Assembly: GCF_000236925.1 (NCBI RefSeq)
Contig: NC_016941.1
Location: forward strand, 186,001-250,000
Length of the DNA stretch: 64,000 bases
Direction of reading: 5' to 3'
Source: Staphylococcus argenteus
Lineage (GTDB): Bacteria > Bacillota > Bacilli > Staphylococcales > Staphylococcaceae
Shown: positions 8,147 through 18,910 of the stretch, in pieces
How positions within the stretch are numbered: the first letter of the stretch is position 1
Layout: the number at the start of each line of letters is the position of its first letter
Position numbers and translations under genes: made by a program
The notes under the pieces: model-generated
Database searches by the model: none
Told to the model about the DNA's origin: nothing
Seen by the model: only the letters and a program-made list of their open reading frames with translations

Positions 8147-10192
8147 TTATTTAGCTTCAAACAATTGATCTCCAAATGCAATGTTGCCGTGTTCACCTTG
8201 TTTGAAATCAAGATTTGTAATATTGCCTTGAGTAACAATGATTGGTGTAATGTCGCTCTTCGCATTATTACGAATATAGTCTAAATCAAAGTTGATTAAT
8301 AAATCACCTTGTTTAACTTCTTGACCTTCCTCAACATGTAAAGTAAAGCCTTCTCCGTTTAATTTAACAGTGTCTAAACCGATGTGGATTAATAGTTCTA
8401 AACCACTATCTGATACAAGACCAATTGCATGTTTTGTTGGGAAAATCATTTGTACTTTACCGTTGAATGGTGCACGAACTTCACCTTGTGAAGGTTTAAT
8501 AGCGATACCGTCACCCATCATTTTTTCGCTGAACACTTGATCAGGCACTTCTGATAATGGTGTTACTTCACCAGTTAATGGTGCATGAACGATATGGCTC
8601 AATTCGCTTGTTGCAGATTTATCTTCTGCAACAACAACAGTTTCGTCTTTATCGTCTTCCATAGTAGTAGGGTTTTCTACTACTTGACCATTCATAATTT
8701 GTTGCATTTCGTGCTTGATTTGGTCAGATTTAGGACCAAAAATAGCTTGCATATTATTACCAACTTCTAAAACACCAGAAGCACCTAAGTCTTTTAGACC
8801 AGGAACATCAACTTTAGATTTGTCGTTAACTTCAACACGTAGGCGTGTGATACAAGCGTCTAAATGCTTAATGTTTGCTTTTCCACCCATAGCTTCTAAT
8901 ACTGCATATGGTAATTCAGTTGCTGAAGCAGTAGCTGCTTGTGATTGTTTATCTTCACGACCTGGTGTTTTATATTTTAATTTTACAATTAGGAATCGGA
9001 ATACGAAGTAGTAAATAACTGCGTATACAAGACCTACAGGAATGACTAACCACCATTGCGTCTTATTTGGTAGCACGCCGAGTAAGAAGTAATCGATGAA
9101 ACCACCTGAGAATGTATAACCTAAGTGAACATCTAATAAGTACAATGTTAAGAATGATAAACCATCAAGTACTGCGTGAATAAAGAATAATAATGGTGCT
9201 ACGAATAAGAATGAGAATTCTAAAGGTTCTGTAATACCAGTTAAGAATGATGTTAAAGCTGCAGAACCCATTAAACCTGCTACTACTTTTTTATTTTCAG
9301 GTTTAGCTGTGTGATAAATTGCTAAAGCTGCTGCAGGTAAACCGAACATCATAACAGGGAATTCACCTTGCATGAATTTACCAGCCGTTAAATGTGCACC
9401 TTCACGAATTTGTTCGATAAAGATACGTTGGTCACCGTGAATAATGTCACCAGCTGCATTTTTCCATGAACCAAACTCGAACCAGAACGGTGCGTGGAAA
9501 ATATGGTGCAGTCCGAATGGAATTAATAAACGCTTAATGAAACCGAATAAGAAGACGGCAACGCCAGTATTTGAATCTAATAATCCTGTACTGAATGCAT
9601 TTAAGCCTGATTGAATCGTTGGCCAAATTAATGCCATTGGGAATGCTAATATAAATGATGTTGTAGCCATCATAATAGGCACGAAACGCTTACCAGCGAA
9701 GAAACCTAAATAAGATGGTAAGTTAATGTTATAGAACTTGTTATAACACCAAGCTGCCAGGGCCCCGATAATAATACCGCCGAATACACCTGTTTGTAAT
9801 GTTGGGATACCTAAAATGCTAGCGTAACCACTCGCTGGATCACCTATGTTTTTAGGTGTTACTTGTAAAAAGTCTCCCATTGTTTTGTTCATGATTATGT
9901 AACCGACAAATGCTGCGATAGCTGCTACACCATCACCGCCAGCTAATCCAATTGCGACACCTAATGCGAAAATCATAGGCAAGTTATCAAAAATGATACC
10001 ACCAGCACCTGTCATTAATTTAGCGACAGTTTGTACGCCACCATTTTGTATAAAAGGCAAGTAGTGTTGTAATGATTCGCCTTGCATAGCTGTACCAATA
10101 GCTAATAAAAGACCGGCTGCTGGTAAAATTGCAACAGGTAACATTAAAGCTTTACCGATACGTTGCAATTGACCGAATATTTTCTTTCTCAC
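8147..10192 (-). CDS. ptsG: PTS glucose-specific EIICBA component
   Basis: A 681-residue fused permease. The membrane IIC domain (about 1-400) is followed by IIB with the phosphorylated Cys in [14 protein letters not shown] and IIA with the active His in [12 protein letters not shown]. It takes up and phosphorylates glucose using phosphate from HPr. The open frame reaches a TTG at 10207, but that codon lies in the ribosome site. The GTG at 10192 ([10 protein letters not shown]) is eight bases after GGAGG and is chosen. The leader of about 190 bases carries a GlcT-type antiterminator/terminator pair, and the promoter overlaps a perfect cre, so both glucose-dependent antitermination and CcpA control are likely. 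It is also known as glcA in S. aureus. Confidence 0.95.
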   Translation of the reverse strand: MRKKIFGQLQRIGKALMLPVAILPAAGLLLAIGTAMQGESLQHYLPFIQNGGVQTVAKLMTGAGGIIFDNLPMIFALGVAIGLAGGDGVAAIAAFVGYIIMNKTMGDFLQVTPKNIGDPASGYASILGIPTLQTGVFGGIIIGALAAWCYNKFYNINLPSYLGFFAGKRFVPIMMATTSFILAFPMALIWPTIQSGLNAFSTGLLDSNTGVAVFLFGFIKRLLIPFGLHHIFHAPFWFEFGSWKNAAGDIIHGDQRIFIEQIREGAHLTAGKFMQGEFPVMMFGLPAAALAIYHTAKPENKKVVAGLMGSAALTSFLTGITEPLEFSFLFVAPLLFFIHAVLDGLSFLTLYLLDVHLGYTFSGGFIDYFLLGVLPNKTQWWLVIPVGLVYAVIYYFVFRFLIVKLKYKTPGREDKQSQAATASATELPYAVLEAMGGKANIKHLDACITRLRVEVNDKSKVDVPGLKDLGASGVLEVGNNMQAIFGPKSDQIKHEMQQIMNGQVVENPTTMEDDKDETVVVAEDKSATSELSHIVHAPLTGEVTPLSEVPDQVFSEKMMGDGIAIKPSQGEVRAPFNGKVQMIFPTKHAIGLVSDSGLELLIHIGLDTVKLNGEGFTLHVEEGQEVKQGDLLINFDLDYIRNNAKSDITPIIVTQGNITNLDFKQGEHGNIAFGDQLFEAK

Positions 10193-10233
10193 TTGTCCAA
10201 CCTCCAAAGTTGTATTTGATATTTAAGATTCAA

Positions 10234-10265
10234 TAAAAAAAGACACAAGCAAATAGACTGTGTTG
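10234..10265 (-). terminator. Leader terminator of ptsG, overlapped by the RAT
   Basis: Read leftward: AACACAG, a loop, CTTGTGTC, then seven T. The left arm is shared with the RAT hairpin at 10257, so the two structures are mutually exclusive, the standard GlcT/LicT antitermination layout. Confidence 0.7.
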
Positions 10266-10279
10266 GTAACCATCACAGT
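10257..10279 (-). promoter_or_regulatory. GlcT ribonucleic antiterminator (RAT) in the ptsG leader
   Basis: Read leftward: ACTGTG-A-TGGT-TACCA-A-CACAGT, an imperfect hairpin with internal bulges as in RAT elements bound by BglG-family antiterminators. It overlaps the leader terminator, and the closely related S. carnosus ptsG leader is known to be controlled by GlcT in this way. GlcT itself is not in the window. Confidence 0.72.
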
Positions 10280-10413
10280 ATAATTTAACTCATGCCTAAT
10301 CTTACTTAGTAACACGTTGGTGTATGTAATTAATGCAAAAGAAGCAATTGACTAAGGTTAGTTTGTCGAGCTTACCATCACATCTTATTGAATCTTATTT
10401 GTTTGCGACTCCT

Positions 10414-10443
10414 ATTTTAGCATGGTAAAGTATGCGTTTTCAA
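10414..10443 (-). promoter_or_regulatory. ptsG promoter overlapping a perfect cre
   Basis: Leftward -35 TTGAAA (10438-10443) and -10 TAAAAT (10414-10419) with an 18-base spacer. The 15 bases 10429-10443 (TTGAAAACGCATACT read leftward) match the cre consensus completely and cover the -35, so CcpA binding should block RNA polymerase. Confidence 0.7.
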
Positions 10444-10626
10444 TACAATTATTAAATTCAATTCCAAATAGCTAAATTATTTTAAGATTAATATGAAAAG
10501 TTAATATAAGATAATCAATAATAAAGTGCGTAAAAGTGAATGCTGGATGCGACAATAGCAATGATTTTAAAGAATTAAATGAAAACTCATGGAAGGAGAT
10601 TGAAAAGAAGAAGTTGTGACAGAAAT

Positions 10627-10643
10627 TTGTAACATTATTACAA
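10627..10643. promoter_or_regulatory. Inverted repeat upstream of the mur operon
   Basis: TTGTAA and TTACAA are separated by five bases, 25 bases upstream of the mupG -35. A possible operator for MurR, which is encoded at the end of the operon; no experimental link is visible. Confidence 0.4.
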
Positions 10644-10667
10644 TGAATACACTTGAGCTTATTAATA

Positions 10668-10709
10668 TTGTAATGTGGTTTCTCTTATAGTAAAATGTAA
10701 GCGATTACA
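10668..10709 (+). promoter_or_regulatory. mupG promoter with overlapping cre
   Basis: -35 TTGTAA (10668-10673), 17-base spacer, -10 TAAAAT (10691-10696). ATGTAAGCGATTACA at 10695-10709 matches the cre consensus at all fixed positions and covers the start point, predicting CcpA repression of MurNAc recovery. Confidence 0.72.
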
Positions 10710-10757
10710 CAACTCAACTATATTTTCCTAATATTTATAACATTAAGGAGGGCTATT

Positions 10758-11822
10758 TTGACAGGCTTTTCAGTGTATTTAGGACAACCTTTAGACGAAG
10801 CGTATATTAAGCGCATGATTAATTTAGGTTATCAAACGATTTTCACATCTATACAAATACCAGAAGAAGATGACGAGACAAAATATCATTATTTCACACA
10901 ACTACTCAACTTATTACAACATGAACAAGTGACATACCTCATAGATGCAAATCCATCTATCTTAACACCATCTTTTTATGAGCATCTTCGACAATATGAT
11001 GCACAATTTATGATTCGTATCGATCATAGTACATCTATTGAGACAATCGAAGCGATTATGGCACAAGGTTTTAAGTGCTGTTTGAATGCAAGTATTATTT
11101 CCCGGGAATTGTTAACAAATTTACATCAACATTTGAATGATTTTACTTTACTTTCATTTTGTCATAATTATTATCCAAGACCAGATACGGGATTATCTGC
11201 TGACTGGGTTAAAAAGAAAAATGAATATATTTATCAATTTAATAAAAAGGCACAAATATATGGCTTCATAGTAGGTACAGATTTAAGAGGACCTTTGCAT
11301 AAAGGTTTGCCAACTGTCGAATTAACACGATATGACCATCCAGTCGTTGCAGCCGATGTATTACAAGATGTTGGTATTACGGATGTGTTAGTTGGGGATC
11401 CAAAAATTGAAAAAAGACTAGCTATACAACTTATAGACTTTTGTAATTGTCGACATTTCTCACTAGCTATTAATGAAGATTTCGATGAGCAAGTAGCATT
11501 TCTTTTCGACATACAACATAAAGTGCGTCCTGATAACCCAGAAAAAGTTATTCGATCAGAAACATCAAGAGAAATAAATTCGCAAACTATTCAACCACAT
11601 CATACGGTACAGCGACATATTGGTTCAGTGACCGTGGATAATTTGAAAAATGGACGCTATCAAGGTGAACTCCAAATTGTAAGACACCCTCTTAGCGCGC
11701 ATGACAATGTTAACGTTGTTGCACAAATTATCAAAGAAGACTTACCGTTGTTAAATTGTATTGCACCGAATGATACATTTAATTTTCAAAAATTAGGGAG
11801 TGTCAAAAGTAATGGAAAATAG
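10758..11822 (+). CDS. mupG: 6-phospho-N-acetylmuramidase MupG (DUF871 family)
   Basis: A 354-residue protein starting at TTG, five bases after AAGGAGGG; no better start is near. The N-terminal part looks like the TIM barrel of the DUF871/MupG family ([20 protein letters not shown]) and the C-terminal third (from about residue 240) like its small cyclophilin-like domain. In S. aureus this protein splits MurNAc6P-GlcNAc disaccharides inside the cell after PTS uptake, feeding MurQ. It is first in a four-gene operon and overlaps murQ by 11 bases, which implies coupled translation. Confidence 0.9.
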   Translation: MTGFSVYLGQPLDEAYIKRMINLGYQTIFTSIQIPEEDDETKYHYFTQLLNLLQHEQVTYLIDANPSILTPSFYEHLRQYDAQFMIRIDHSTSIETIEAIMAQGFKCCLNASIISRELLTNLHQHLNDFTLLSFCHNYYPRPDTGLSADWVKKKNEYIYQFNKKAQIYGFIVGTDLRGPLHKGLPTVELTRYDHPVVAADVLQDVGITDVLVGDPKIEKRLAIQLIDFCNCRHFSLAINEDFDEQVAFLFDIQHKVRPDNPEKVIRSETSREINSQTIQPHHTVQRHIGSVTVDNLKNGRYQGELQIVRHPLSAHDNVNVVAQIIKEDLPLLNCIAPNDTFNFQKLGSVKSNGK

Positions 11823-12708
11823 TACGACTGAAGCACGCAATGAAGCGACGATGCATCTCGATGAAATGACTGTGGAAGAGGCGCTAATTACGATGAATGA
11901 AGAGGATCAACAAGTACCATTAGCGGTCAAGCAAGTGATCCCACAACTTACAAAAGTCGTAAATAAAACAATTTCACAGTACAAAAAAGGTGGGCGTTTA
12001 ATTTATATCGGTGCAGGAACGAGTGGACGATTGGGCGTCTTAGATGCGGCAGAGTGTGTGCCTACATTTAATACAGAACCTTATGAAATTATCGGTATCA
12101 TTGCAGGTGGTCAGCGCGCGATGACGATGGCAGTAGAGGGTGCAGAAGATCATAAAAAACTTGCAGAAAATGATTTAGCAAAGATAAATTTAACAGAAAA
12201 AGATATCGTAATTGGTATTGCTGCGAGTGGCAAAACACCATATGTTATTGGTGGTTTAACATTTGCAAACACAATCGGTGCGACAACGGTGTCAATTTCA
12301 TGTAATGAACATGCAATTATAAGTGAAATTGCCAAATATCCTGTAGAAGTAAAAGTTGGTCCTGAAGTATTAACTGGATCTACACGATTAAAGTCAGGCA
12401 CAGCACAAAAATTAATTTTAAATATGATATCAACAATTACCATGGTGGGTGTCGGCAAGGTATACGACAACCTCATGATTGATGTGAAAGCAACAAACCA
12501 AAAACTTATCGACCGTTCAGTGCGTATTATTCAAGATATATGTGCTATCACATATGATGAAGCAATGCATTTATATCAAGTGTCTGAGCATGATGTAAAA
12601 GTTGCGACAGTCATGGGTATGTGTGGCATTTCTAAGGAAGAGGCAACAAGACGGTTATTAAACAATGACAATATTGTTAAACGAGCAATCAGAGATAAAC
12701 AACCTTAG
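11812..12708 (+). CDS. murQ: N-acetylmuramic acid 6-phosphate etherase
   Basis: A 298-residue SIS-domain enzyme of normal length. [20 protein letters not shown] is the MurQ signature, and a second conserved stretch reads [14 protein letters not shown]. It removes D-lactate from MurNAc-6-phosphate to give GlcNAc-6-phosphate. The frame reaches GTG 11800, but ATG 11812 matches the family N-terminus ([10 protein letters not shown]); AGGGAG lies 11 bases upstream. It overlaps the end of mupG and is followed by murP after 11 bases. Confidence 0.96.
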   Translation: MENSTTEARNEATMHLDEMTVEEALITMNEEDQQVPLAVKQVIPQLTKVVNKTISQYKKGGRLIYIGAGTSGRLGVLDAAECVPTFNTEPYEIIGIIAGGQRAMTMAVEGAEDHKKLAENDLAKINLTEKDIVIGIAASGKTPYVIGGLTFANTIGATTVSISCNEHAIISEIAKYPVEVKVGPEVLTGSTRLKSGTAQKLILNMISTITMVGVGKVYDNLMIDVKATNQKLIDRSVRIIQDICAITYDEAMHLYQVSEHDVKVATVMGMCGISKEEATRRLLNNDNIVKRAIRDKQP

Positions 12709-12719
12709 GAGGGATTTAA

Positions 12720-14174
12720 ATGACCAAAGAGCAACAGCTTGCAGAACGAATTATCGCTGCAGTAGGTGGCATGGATAATATAGATAGCGTTATGAATTGT
12801 ATGACGCGTGTTCGTATTAAAGTATTAGATGACAATAAAGTAGACGAACAAGGACTAAAACAAATTGATGGTGTCATGGGAGTTATACATGATGAACGTA
12901 TTCAAGTTGTAGTTGGTCCTGGTACAGTAAATAAGGTGGCCAACCATATGGCGGAATTGAGTGGTGTAAAACTAGGAGATCAAATACCACATCATCACAA
13001 AGATTCTCAAAAAATGGACTATAAATCATTTGCGGCTGATAAAGCGAAAGCAAATAAAGACGCACACAAAGCGAAACAAAAGAATGGTAAGTTGAATAAA
13101 GTACTAAAATCAATTGCCAATATATTTATACCGTTGATTCCAGCATTTATTGGAGCAGGATTAATCGGTGGAATTGCTGCTGTACTTAGCAATTTAATGG
13201 TCGCTGGGTATATTTCAGGTGCTTGGATTACGCAATTGATTACCGTTTTTAATGTAATTAAAGATGGTATGCTAGCATATTTAGCTATTTTCACTGGTAT
13301 TAATGCTGCTAAAGAATTTGGTGCGACACCAGGATTGGGTGGTGTCATTGGTGGTACAACTTTATTAACTGGTATCGCTGGTAAAAATATTTTAATGAAT
13401 GTTTTTACTGGGGAACCATTACAACCTGGACAAGGTGGAATTATAGGCGTTATTTTTGCAGTTTGGATTTTAAGTATTGTTGAAAAAAGACTACATAAAA
13501 TTGTACCAAATGCTATTGATATTATCGTAACACCGACAATTGCATTATTGATAGTAGGGCTATTAACTATCTTTATCTTTATGCCATTAGCAGGATTTGT
13601 TTCAGATAGTTTAGTTTCAGTTGTTAACGGTATTATTAATATTGGTGGTGTATTTAGTGGTTTTATAATCGGTGCTAGCTTCCTACCGTTAGTTATGCTA
13701 GGACTGCATCATATTTTTACACCAATTCATATAGAAATGATAAATCAATCAGGTGCCACTTACTTACTACCAATTGCGGCAATGGCTGGAGCTGGACAAG
13801 TCGGTGCAGCATTGGCACTTTGGGTAAGATGTAAACGCAATACGACATTACGCAATACACTGAAAGGTGCATTGCCGGTTGGTTTCCTAGGCATTGGAGA
13901 ACCTTTGATTTATGGGGTGACTTTACCATTAGGACGACCTTTCTTGACTGCTTGTATAGGTGGTGGCATAGGCGGTGCTGTGATTGGTGGCATTGGACAT
14001 ATCGGTGCAAAAGCAATTGGACCAAGTGGTGTGTCATTATTGCCATTAATTTCAGATAATATGTATTTAGGGTATATTGCAGGCCTACTTTCTGCGTATG
14101 CAGGTGGATTCATTTGTACTTATTTATTTGGAACGACAAAGGCAATGCGACAAACAGATTTGTTGGGTGATTAA
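12720..14174 (+). CDS. murP: PTS MurNAc-specific EIIBC component
   Basis: 484 residues. The N-terminal IIB domain has its phosphorylatable Cys in [14 protein letters not shown] (about residue 35), followed by a charged linker (about 95-125) and a ten-segment IIC membrane domain containing [19 protein letters not shown]. No IIA domain is present, so phosphate must come from a IIA encoded elsewhere. It imports MurNAc, or MurNAc-GlcNAc, as the 6-phosphate. It begins 11 bases after murQ behind AGGAGGG, and its stop codon shares one base with the murR start. Confidence 0.93.
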   Translation: MTKEQQLAERIIAAVGGMDNIDSVMNCMTRVRIKVLDDNKVDEQGLKQIDGVMGVIHDERIQVVVGPGTVNKVANHMAELSGVKLGDQIPHHHKDSQKMDYKSFAADKAKANKDAHKAKQKNGKLNKVLKSIANIFIPLIPAFIGAGLIGGIAAVLSNLMVAGYISGAWITQLITVFNVIKDGMLAYLAIFTGINAAKEFGATPGLGGVIGGTTLLTGIAGKNILMNVFTGEPLQPGQGGIIGVIFAVWILSIVEKRLHKIVPNAIDIIVTPTIALLIVGLLTIFIFMPLAGFVSDSLVSVVNGIINIGGVFSGFIIGASFLPLVMLGLHHIFTPIHIEMINQSGATYLLPIAAMAGAGQVGAALALWVRCKRNTTLRNTLKGALPVGFLGIGEPLIYGVTLPLGRPFLTACIGGGIGGAVIGGIGHIGAKAIGPSGVSLLPLISDNMYLGYIAGLLSAYAGGFICTYLFGTTKAMRQTDLLGD

Positions 14175-15052
14175 TGATGACAAATATTTTGTATAGGATT
14201 GACAAACAATTGAGTGATTTTACTAAGACAGAAAAGAAAATCGCCAATTACATTTTAAAGAATCCACATAAAATCATTGATATGACAGTAAACGATTTGG
14301 CAGATGTTGCAAAAGTAAGTACGGCATCTATCGTTCGATTTAGTCGGAAGATGACACATCAAGGTTTTCAAGAGTTAAAGATTGCGATATCTAGATATTT
14401 ACCTGAAGATATTGCGACTAATCCGCATTTAGAATTGATTGAAAATGAATCTGTAGAAACTTTAAAAAATAAAATGATCGCAAGAACGACAAACACAATG
14501 AGATTTGTAGCTACAAATATAATGGATGCACAAATTGATGCTATATGCGAAGTATTAAAAAATGCTAGAACAATATTTTTATTCGGATTTGGTGCGTCGA
14601 GTTTAACAATCGGTGATCTTTTTCAAAAGTTATCTCGTATAGGGTTAAACGTGAGGTTATTACATGAAACGCATTTACTTGTTTCAACGTTTGCGACGCA
14701 TGATAAAAGAGATTGCATGGTTTTTGTTACGAACCAAGGTAGTCACAGTGAATTGCAATCTATAGCACAAGTTGCCACACATTACAGTATTCCCATCATA
14801 ACTATATCTAGTACAGCTAATAATCCAGTGGCACAAATTGCAGATTATGCATTAATCTATGGCAGAACTGATGAAAATGAAATGCGTATGGCAGCAACAA
14901 CATCTTTATTTGCACAGTTATTCACGGTAGATATATTGTACTATCGCTTCGTAGCTTTAAATTATCATGCGATACTTGATTGTATAACCCAGTCAAAAAT
15001 GGCACTTGATAATTATAGGAAACATCTTGCGACGATTGAATTTAAACATTAG
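14174..15052 (+). CDS. murR: RpiR-family regulator of the mur operon
   Basis: 292 residues with an N-terminal HTH_6 domain (about 1-77, ADVAKVSTASIVRFSRKM) and a C-terminal SIS phosphosugar-binding domain (about 110-240, TIFLFGFGASSLTIGDLFQK). RpiR proteins sense sugar phosphates; here MurNAc-6-phosphate is the likely ligand. Its ATG overlaps the murP stop (TAATG), so translation is coupled; a second ATG follows directly. Being last in the operon it is probably autoregulated. Candidate operator: the inverted repeat at 10627. Confidence 0.88.
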   Translation: MMTNILYRIDKQLSDFTKTEKKIANYILKNPHKIIDMTVNDLADVAKVSTASIVRFSRKMTHQGFQELKIAISRYLPEDIATNPHLELIENESVETLKNKMIARTTNTMRFVATNIMDAQIDAICEVLKNARTIFLFGFGASSLTIGDLFQKLSRIGLNVRLLHETHLLVSTFATHDKRDCMVFVTNQGSHSELQSIAQVATHYSIPIITISSTANNPVAQIADYALIYGRTDENEMRMAATTSLFAQLFTVDILYYRFVALNYHAILDCITQSKMALDNYRKHLATIEFKH

Positions 15053-15395
15053 GTAATTACGCTTTCTAATATAAATGGATTTGCAATATAAATATAAGTA
15101 GTTTAAGTTTTCGATGTGACTAAATTATTTGATGAAAATGTTTTAAAAAAGTTGGAAGCGTCGGCATTTCATTGTATTGGGTAATGCAGCGTAAACAAAT
15201 TATTGTGCGAACATTTTTGATAGAAACCATTTTAATATGTAGCACGGGTATTTGAGGGGAATTTGTTGTGTTGATACCAAACTACGATTTAGAAGGCATA
15301 TACGAATAACTTAAAGCAAAGTTCAAATAAAAGACTCCCTATAAAGTAGACGCTTAAAAAGTGGAATACTTATAGGGAGCTTTGCTTTTTCGTGA
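15053..15395. other. Intergenic region after murR
   Basis: About 340 bases ending in a bidirectional terminator. The only reading frame with a ribosome-like site is a 13-codon GTG-started stretch at 15268-15309 (MLIPNYDLEGIYE) after GAGGGGA. It could be a remnant or chance. Confidence 0.4.
15335..15390. terminator. Bidirectional terminator between murR and the small membrane protein gene
   Basis: CTCCCTATAA pairs with TTATAGGGAG. Rightward it is followed by CTTTGCTTTTT, leftward by TCTTTTATTT. It serves the murR operon and the convergent gene at 15396. Confidence 0.85.
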
Positions 15396-15677
15396 TTAAA
15401 AATTCAAGAATAATTTTAATGCTAAGTGAACTAATATGAAGATTATTAAGATTATCATAATCCAATTTGCAATATGAATAACACGTTTAAAGCGTTTACG
15501 TTGTTTGTATTCTGGGCTTTTATAGAGTAGGTAATAGTACATAAATAGAATGGCAGCGAACATACCAAATATTGAAGTGAAGTTACCAATAGTTACTGAC
15601 ATAAAATGACTTAAAGTTAAATAATAACTAAGAGTGATGATTAAAAATAAAATGATTTCATAGATAAATAAGACCAC
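15396..15677 (-). CDS. Small hydrophobic membrane protein, function unknown
   Basis: 93 residues with three predicted membrane segments (about 3-22, 30-47 and 70-90) and a basic stretch KQRKRFKR between the second and third. The frame opens at a TTG (15686) directly after GGAGG, but the GTG at 15677 has the correct seven-base spacing and is chosen. It stands alone, convergent with the mur operon and divergent from hsdR. I do not recognise a named family. Confidence 0.7.
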   Translation of the reverse strand: MVLFIYEIILFLIITLSYYLTLSHFMSVTIGNFTSIFGMFAAILFMYYYLLYKSPEYKQRKRFKRVIHIANWIMIILIIFILVHLALKLFLNF

Positions 15678-15892
15678 ACATGCCAACCTCCATTACTTTT
15701 TAGTCGAAGTAGTGAGAAATTACTTGATGTAGTGCTTTCAAATATTAGTATACACTTTATATAAAATATAAGCATTAAATTAAAGGCCGATAAAAATAGA
15801 ATATATTTACGTTTAAAGATAAAAAATAAACATTTTTCATTAATATTTATGATATATTTAGGACAATAGAAAGTGTACGGAAGGGGATATGG

Positions 15893-18682
15893 ATGGCACA
15901 TCAAAGTGAATATGCATTAGAAAATGAAATGATGAACCAACTTGAACAACTAGGCTATGAAAGGGTAACGATACGAAATAATGAGCAATTGCTTGATAAT
16001 TTCAGAGCCATTTTAAATGAACGTCATGCGGATAAATTAGATGGGAAACCACTCACTGATAAAGAATTTCAACGTCTTCTAACGATGATTGATGGGAAAA
16101 GTATTTTCGAGAGTGCACGTATTTTACGTGACAAATTACCACTTCGACGTGATGATGAGTCTGAGGTTTATTTGTCGTTTTTAGATACTAAAAGTTGGTG
16201 TAAAAATAAGTTTCAAGTGACAAATCAGATAGCAGTTGAAGATGCCTATAAAGCACGTTATGACGTTACAATTTTAATCAATGGATTACCCCTTGTTCAA
16301 GTAGAATTGAAGCGTCGTGGCATTGATATTAATGAAGCATTTAATCAAGTAAAACGATACCGTAAACAAAATTACACAGGTTTATTCCGTTATATACAAA
16401 TGTTTGTTATTAGTAATGGTGTTGAGACAAGATATTTTTCCAATAATGACAGTGAATTATTAAAAAGTCATATGTTTTATTGGAGTGATAAACAAAATAA
16501 GCGTATAAATATATTGCAATCTTTTACTGAGACATTTATGAGACCTTGTCAATTAGCCAAGATGATATCACGCTATATGATTATTAATGAAACAGATAGA
16601 ATTCTAATGGCAATGCGTCCATATCAAGTGTATGCAGCTGAAGCACTAGTACAACAAGCAACTGAAACAGGCAATAATGGATATATTTGGCATACTACAG
16701 GAAGCGGTAAGACGTTGACATCTTTTAAAGCGAGTCAGATTTTGTCACAACAAGAAAGTATTAAGAAAGTTATTTTCTTGGTTGACCGTAAAGACTTAGA
16801 TAGTCAAACAGAAGAAGAATTTAATAAATTTGCAAAGGGCGCTGTCGATAAGACATTTAATACTTCGCAACTCGTACGCCAATTAAATGATAAAAGTTTA
16901 CCGCTTATTGTTACGACAATTCAAAAGATGGCAAAAGCAATTCAAGGGAATGCCCATTTATTAGAGCAGTATAAGACGAATAAAGTAGTATTTATTATTG
17001 ATGAATGTCATCGCAGTCAATTTGGTGATATGCACCGTTTAGTTAAACAACATTTCAAAAATGCCCAATATTTTGGATTCACTGGTACACCACGTTTCCC
17101 AGAAAATAGTAGTCAAGATGGTCGTACGACTGCAGATATTTTTGGTAGATGTTTGCACACATATTTAATTAGAGATGCCATTCACGATGGTAATGTACTC
17201 GGTTTCTCAGTTGACTATATTAATACTTTTAAAAATAAAGCTTTAAAAGCAGAAGATAACAGCATGGTGGAAGCAATTGATACAGAAGAGGTATGGTTAG
17301 CTGATAAACGTGTGGAATTAGTAGCACGACATATCATTAATAATCATGATAAATACACACGTAATCGTCAATATTCAAGTATATTTACAGTACAAAGCAT
17401 CCACGCGCTTATTAAATATTATGAGACATTTAAGCGACTTAATAAAAAGTTAGAACAACCATTAACGGTAGCTGGTATATTTACGTTTAAACCTAATGAA
17501 GATGATCGTGACGGTGAAGTACCATATCATTCACGTGAAAAATTAGAGAAAATGATTAGTGATTATAATAAAAAGTTTGAGACGAATTTTTCAACAGACA
17601 CGCATAATGAGTATTTTAATCATATTTCAAAAAACGTTAAAAAAGGCGTAAAAGATAGTAAGATTGACATCTTAATCGTTGTTAATATGTTCTTAACTGG
17701 TTTTGATAGTAAAGTACTGAACACTTTATATGTTGATAGGAATTTAATGTATCATGATTTAATTCAAGCATATTCACGTACAAATAGGGTTGAAAAAGAA
17801 TCGAAGCCGTTCGGTAAAATTGTAAACTATCGCGATTTGAAAAAAGAGACGGACGATGCACTGAGAGTATTTTCACAAACCAATGATGCGGATACTATTT
17901 TAATGCGCAGTTATGAAGAGTATAAAAAAGAATTTATGGAAGCATATCATGAGCTTAAAATAATTGTTCCGACACCACACATGGTTGATGATATTCAAGA
18001 TGAAGAAGAACTGAAACGCTTTGTAGAAGCATACCGTTTATTAGCTAAAATTTTATTACGTTTAAAAGCATTTGATGAGTTTGAGTTTACCGTTGATGAA
18101 ATTGGTATGGATGCACAAGAAAACGAAGATTATAAAAGTAAATATTTAGCCGTGTATGATCAAGTGAAAAGATCGACGGCTGAGAAAAATAAAGTATCCA
18201 TATTAAATGATATTGATTTTGAAATAGAAATGATGCGTAACGATACGATTAATGTGAATTACATTATGAATATATTGAGGCAAATTGATTTAGAAGATAA
18301 AGCAGAACAACGACGTAATCGAGAACAAATTAGACGTATTTTAGACCATGCAGATGATCCGACTTTACGATTGAAACGTGATTTAATTAAAGAATTTATC
18401 GACAATGTTGTACCTTCATTAAATAAAGATGACAATATTGATGAAGCATATGTTAATTTCGAAAGTATTAAAAAAGAAGCGGAGTTCAAAGGATTTGCAG
18501 GAGAGAGATCTATCGATGAACAAGCCCTAAAAACAATTTCAAATGACTATCAGTATAGTGGTGTCGTAAACCCTCACCAACTTAAACAAATGATTGGTGA
18601 GTTGCCATTGAAAGAAAAACGTAAAGCAAGAAAAGCCATTGAATCTTTTGTTGCAGAGACAACTGAAAAATACGATGTGTAA
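15893..18682 (+). CDS. hsdR: Type I restriction-modification system endonuclease/translocase subunit
   Basis: 929 residues. The N-terminal nuclease domain (about 1-200) has [11 protein letters not shown], the E-x-K of a PD-(D/E)xK site. The SF2 motor follows: Walker [16 protein letters not shown] box [15 protein letters not shown], motif [11 protein letters not shown] and motif [13 protein letters not shown] helical C-terminal region completes it. HsdR cuts DNA after ATP-driven translocation when joined to HsdM/HsdS. Neither partner is in the window; in S. aureus the hsdMS pairs lie on distant genomic islands. ATG 15893 follows GGAAGGGG. It has its own terminator. Confidence 0.95.
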   Translation: MAHQSEYALENEMMNQLEQLGYERVTIRNNEQLLDNFRAILNERHADKLDGKPLTDKEFQRLLTMIDGKSIFESARILRDKLPLRRDDESEVYLSFLDTKSWCKNKFQVTNQIAVEDAYKARYDVTILINGLPLVQVELKRRGIDINEAFNQVKRYRKQNYTGLFRYIQMFVISNGVETRYFSNNDSELLKSHMFYWSDKQNKRINILQSFTETFMRPCQLAKMISRYMIINETDRILMAMRPYQVYAAEALVQQATETGNNGYIWHTTGSGKTLTSFKASQILSQQESIKKVIFLVDRKDLDSQTEEEFNKFAKGAVDKTFNTSQLVRQLNDKSLPLIVTTIQKMAKAIQGNAHLLEQYKTNKVVFIIDECHRSQFGDMHRLVKQHFKNAQYFGFTGTPRFPENSSQDGRTTADIFGRCLHTYLIRDAIHDGNVLGFSVDYINTFKNKALKAEDNSMVEAIDTEEVWLADKRVELVARHIINNHDKYTRNRQYSSIFTVQSIHALIKYYETFKRLNKKLEQPLTVAGIFTFKPNEDDRDGEVPYHSREKLEKMISDYNKKFETNFSTDTHNEYFNHISKNVKKGVKDSKIDILIVVNMFLTGFDSKVLNTLYVDRNLMYHDLIQAYSRTNRVEKESKPFGKIVNYRDLKKETDDALRVFSQTNDADTILMRSYEEYKKEFMEAYHELKIIVPTPHMVDDIQDEEELKRFVEAYRLLAKILLRLKAFDEFEFTVDEIGMDAQENEDYKSKYLAVYDQVKRSTAEKNKVSILNDIDFEIEMMRNDTINVNYIMNILRQIDLEDKAEQRRNREQIRRILDHADDPTLRLKRDLIKEFIDNVVPSLNKDDNIDEAYVNFESIKKEAEFKGFAGERSIDEQALKTISNDYQYSGVVNPHQLKQMIGELPLKEKRKARKAIESFVAETTEKYDV

Positions 18683-18693
18683 TGACTGAAAAT

Positions 18694-18727
18694 ATCCCCC
18701 TCGCTTAGTGTAGGGGGATTTGATTTT
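18694..18727 (+). terminator. hsdR terminator
   Basis: ATCCCCCT, a ten-base loop, AGGGGGAT, then TTTGATTTT, 12 bases after the hsdR stop. Confidence 0.88.
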
Positions 18728-18854
18728 GGTGTCAAAACACCTAAAGTATGGGTGAGATTTTAAGTCATGGCAAAGCACCTAAAGCTTGAAATGGTGCTCG
18801 AACCTTAACATAGCACAATATAGTATGACAAAGTCATCGAACATAACTCATAGA

Positions 18855-18885
18855 AAGTTGCGCAGTTTATTCCAAGTTGCGCAGT
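18855..18885. repeat. Direct repeat AAGTTGCGCAGT x2
   Basis: A 12-base sequence occurs twice, 19 bases apart, between hsdR and the gisA stop. Nearby, CACCTAAAG also occurs twice (around 18738 and 18776). No function is evident. Confidence 0.6.
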
Positions 18886-18910
18886 CACTGAACCGAATTG
18901 CTCATAACTT

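Noticed and set aside
10593..10632. Ten-codon leader frame (TTG 10600) upstream of the mupG promoter
   Set aside because: The ribosome-like site is one base from the start, and it lies upstream of the identified promoter.
13717..14113. Minus-strand open frames inside murP
   Set aside because: Shadow frames of a strongly coding region; no start signals.
15268..15309. 13-codon frame after murR
   Set aside because: Too short and without any recognisable context; kept only as a remark on the gap.
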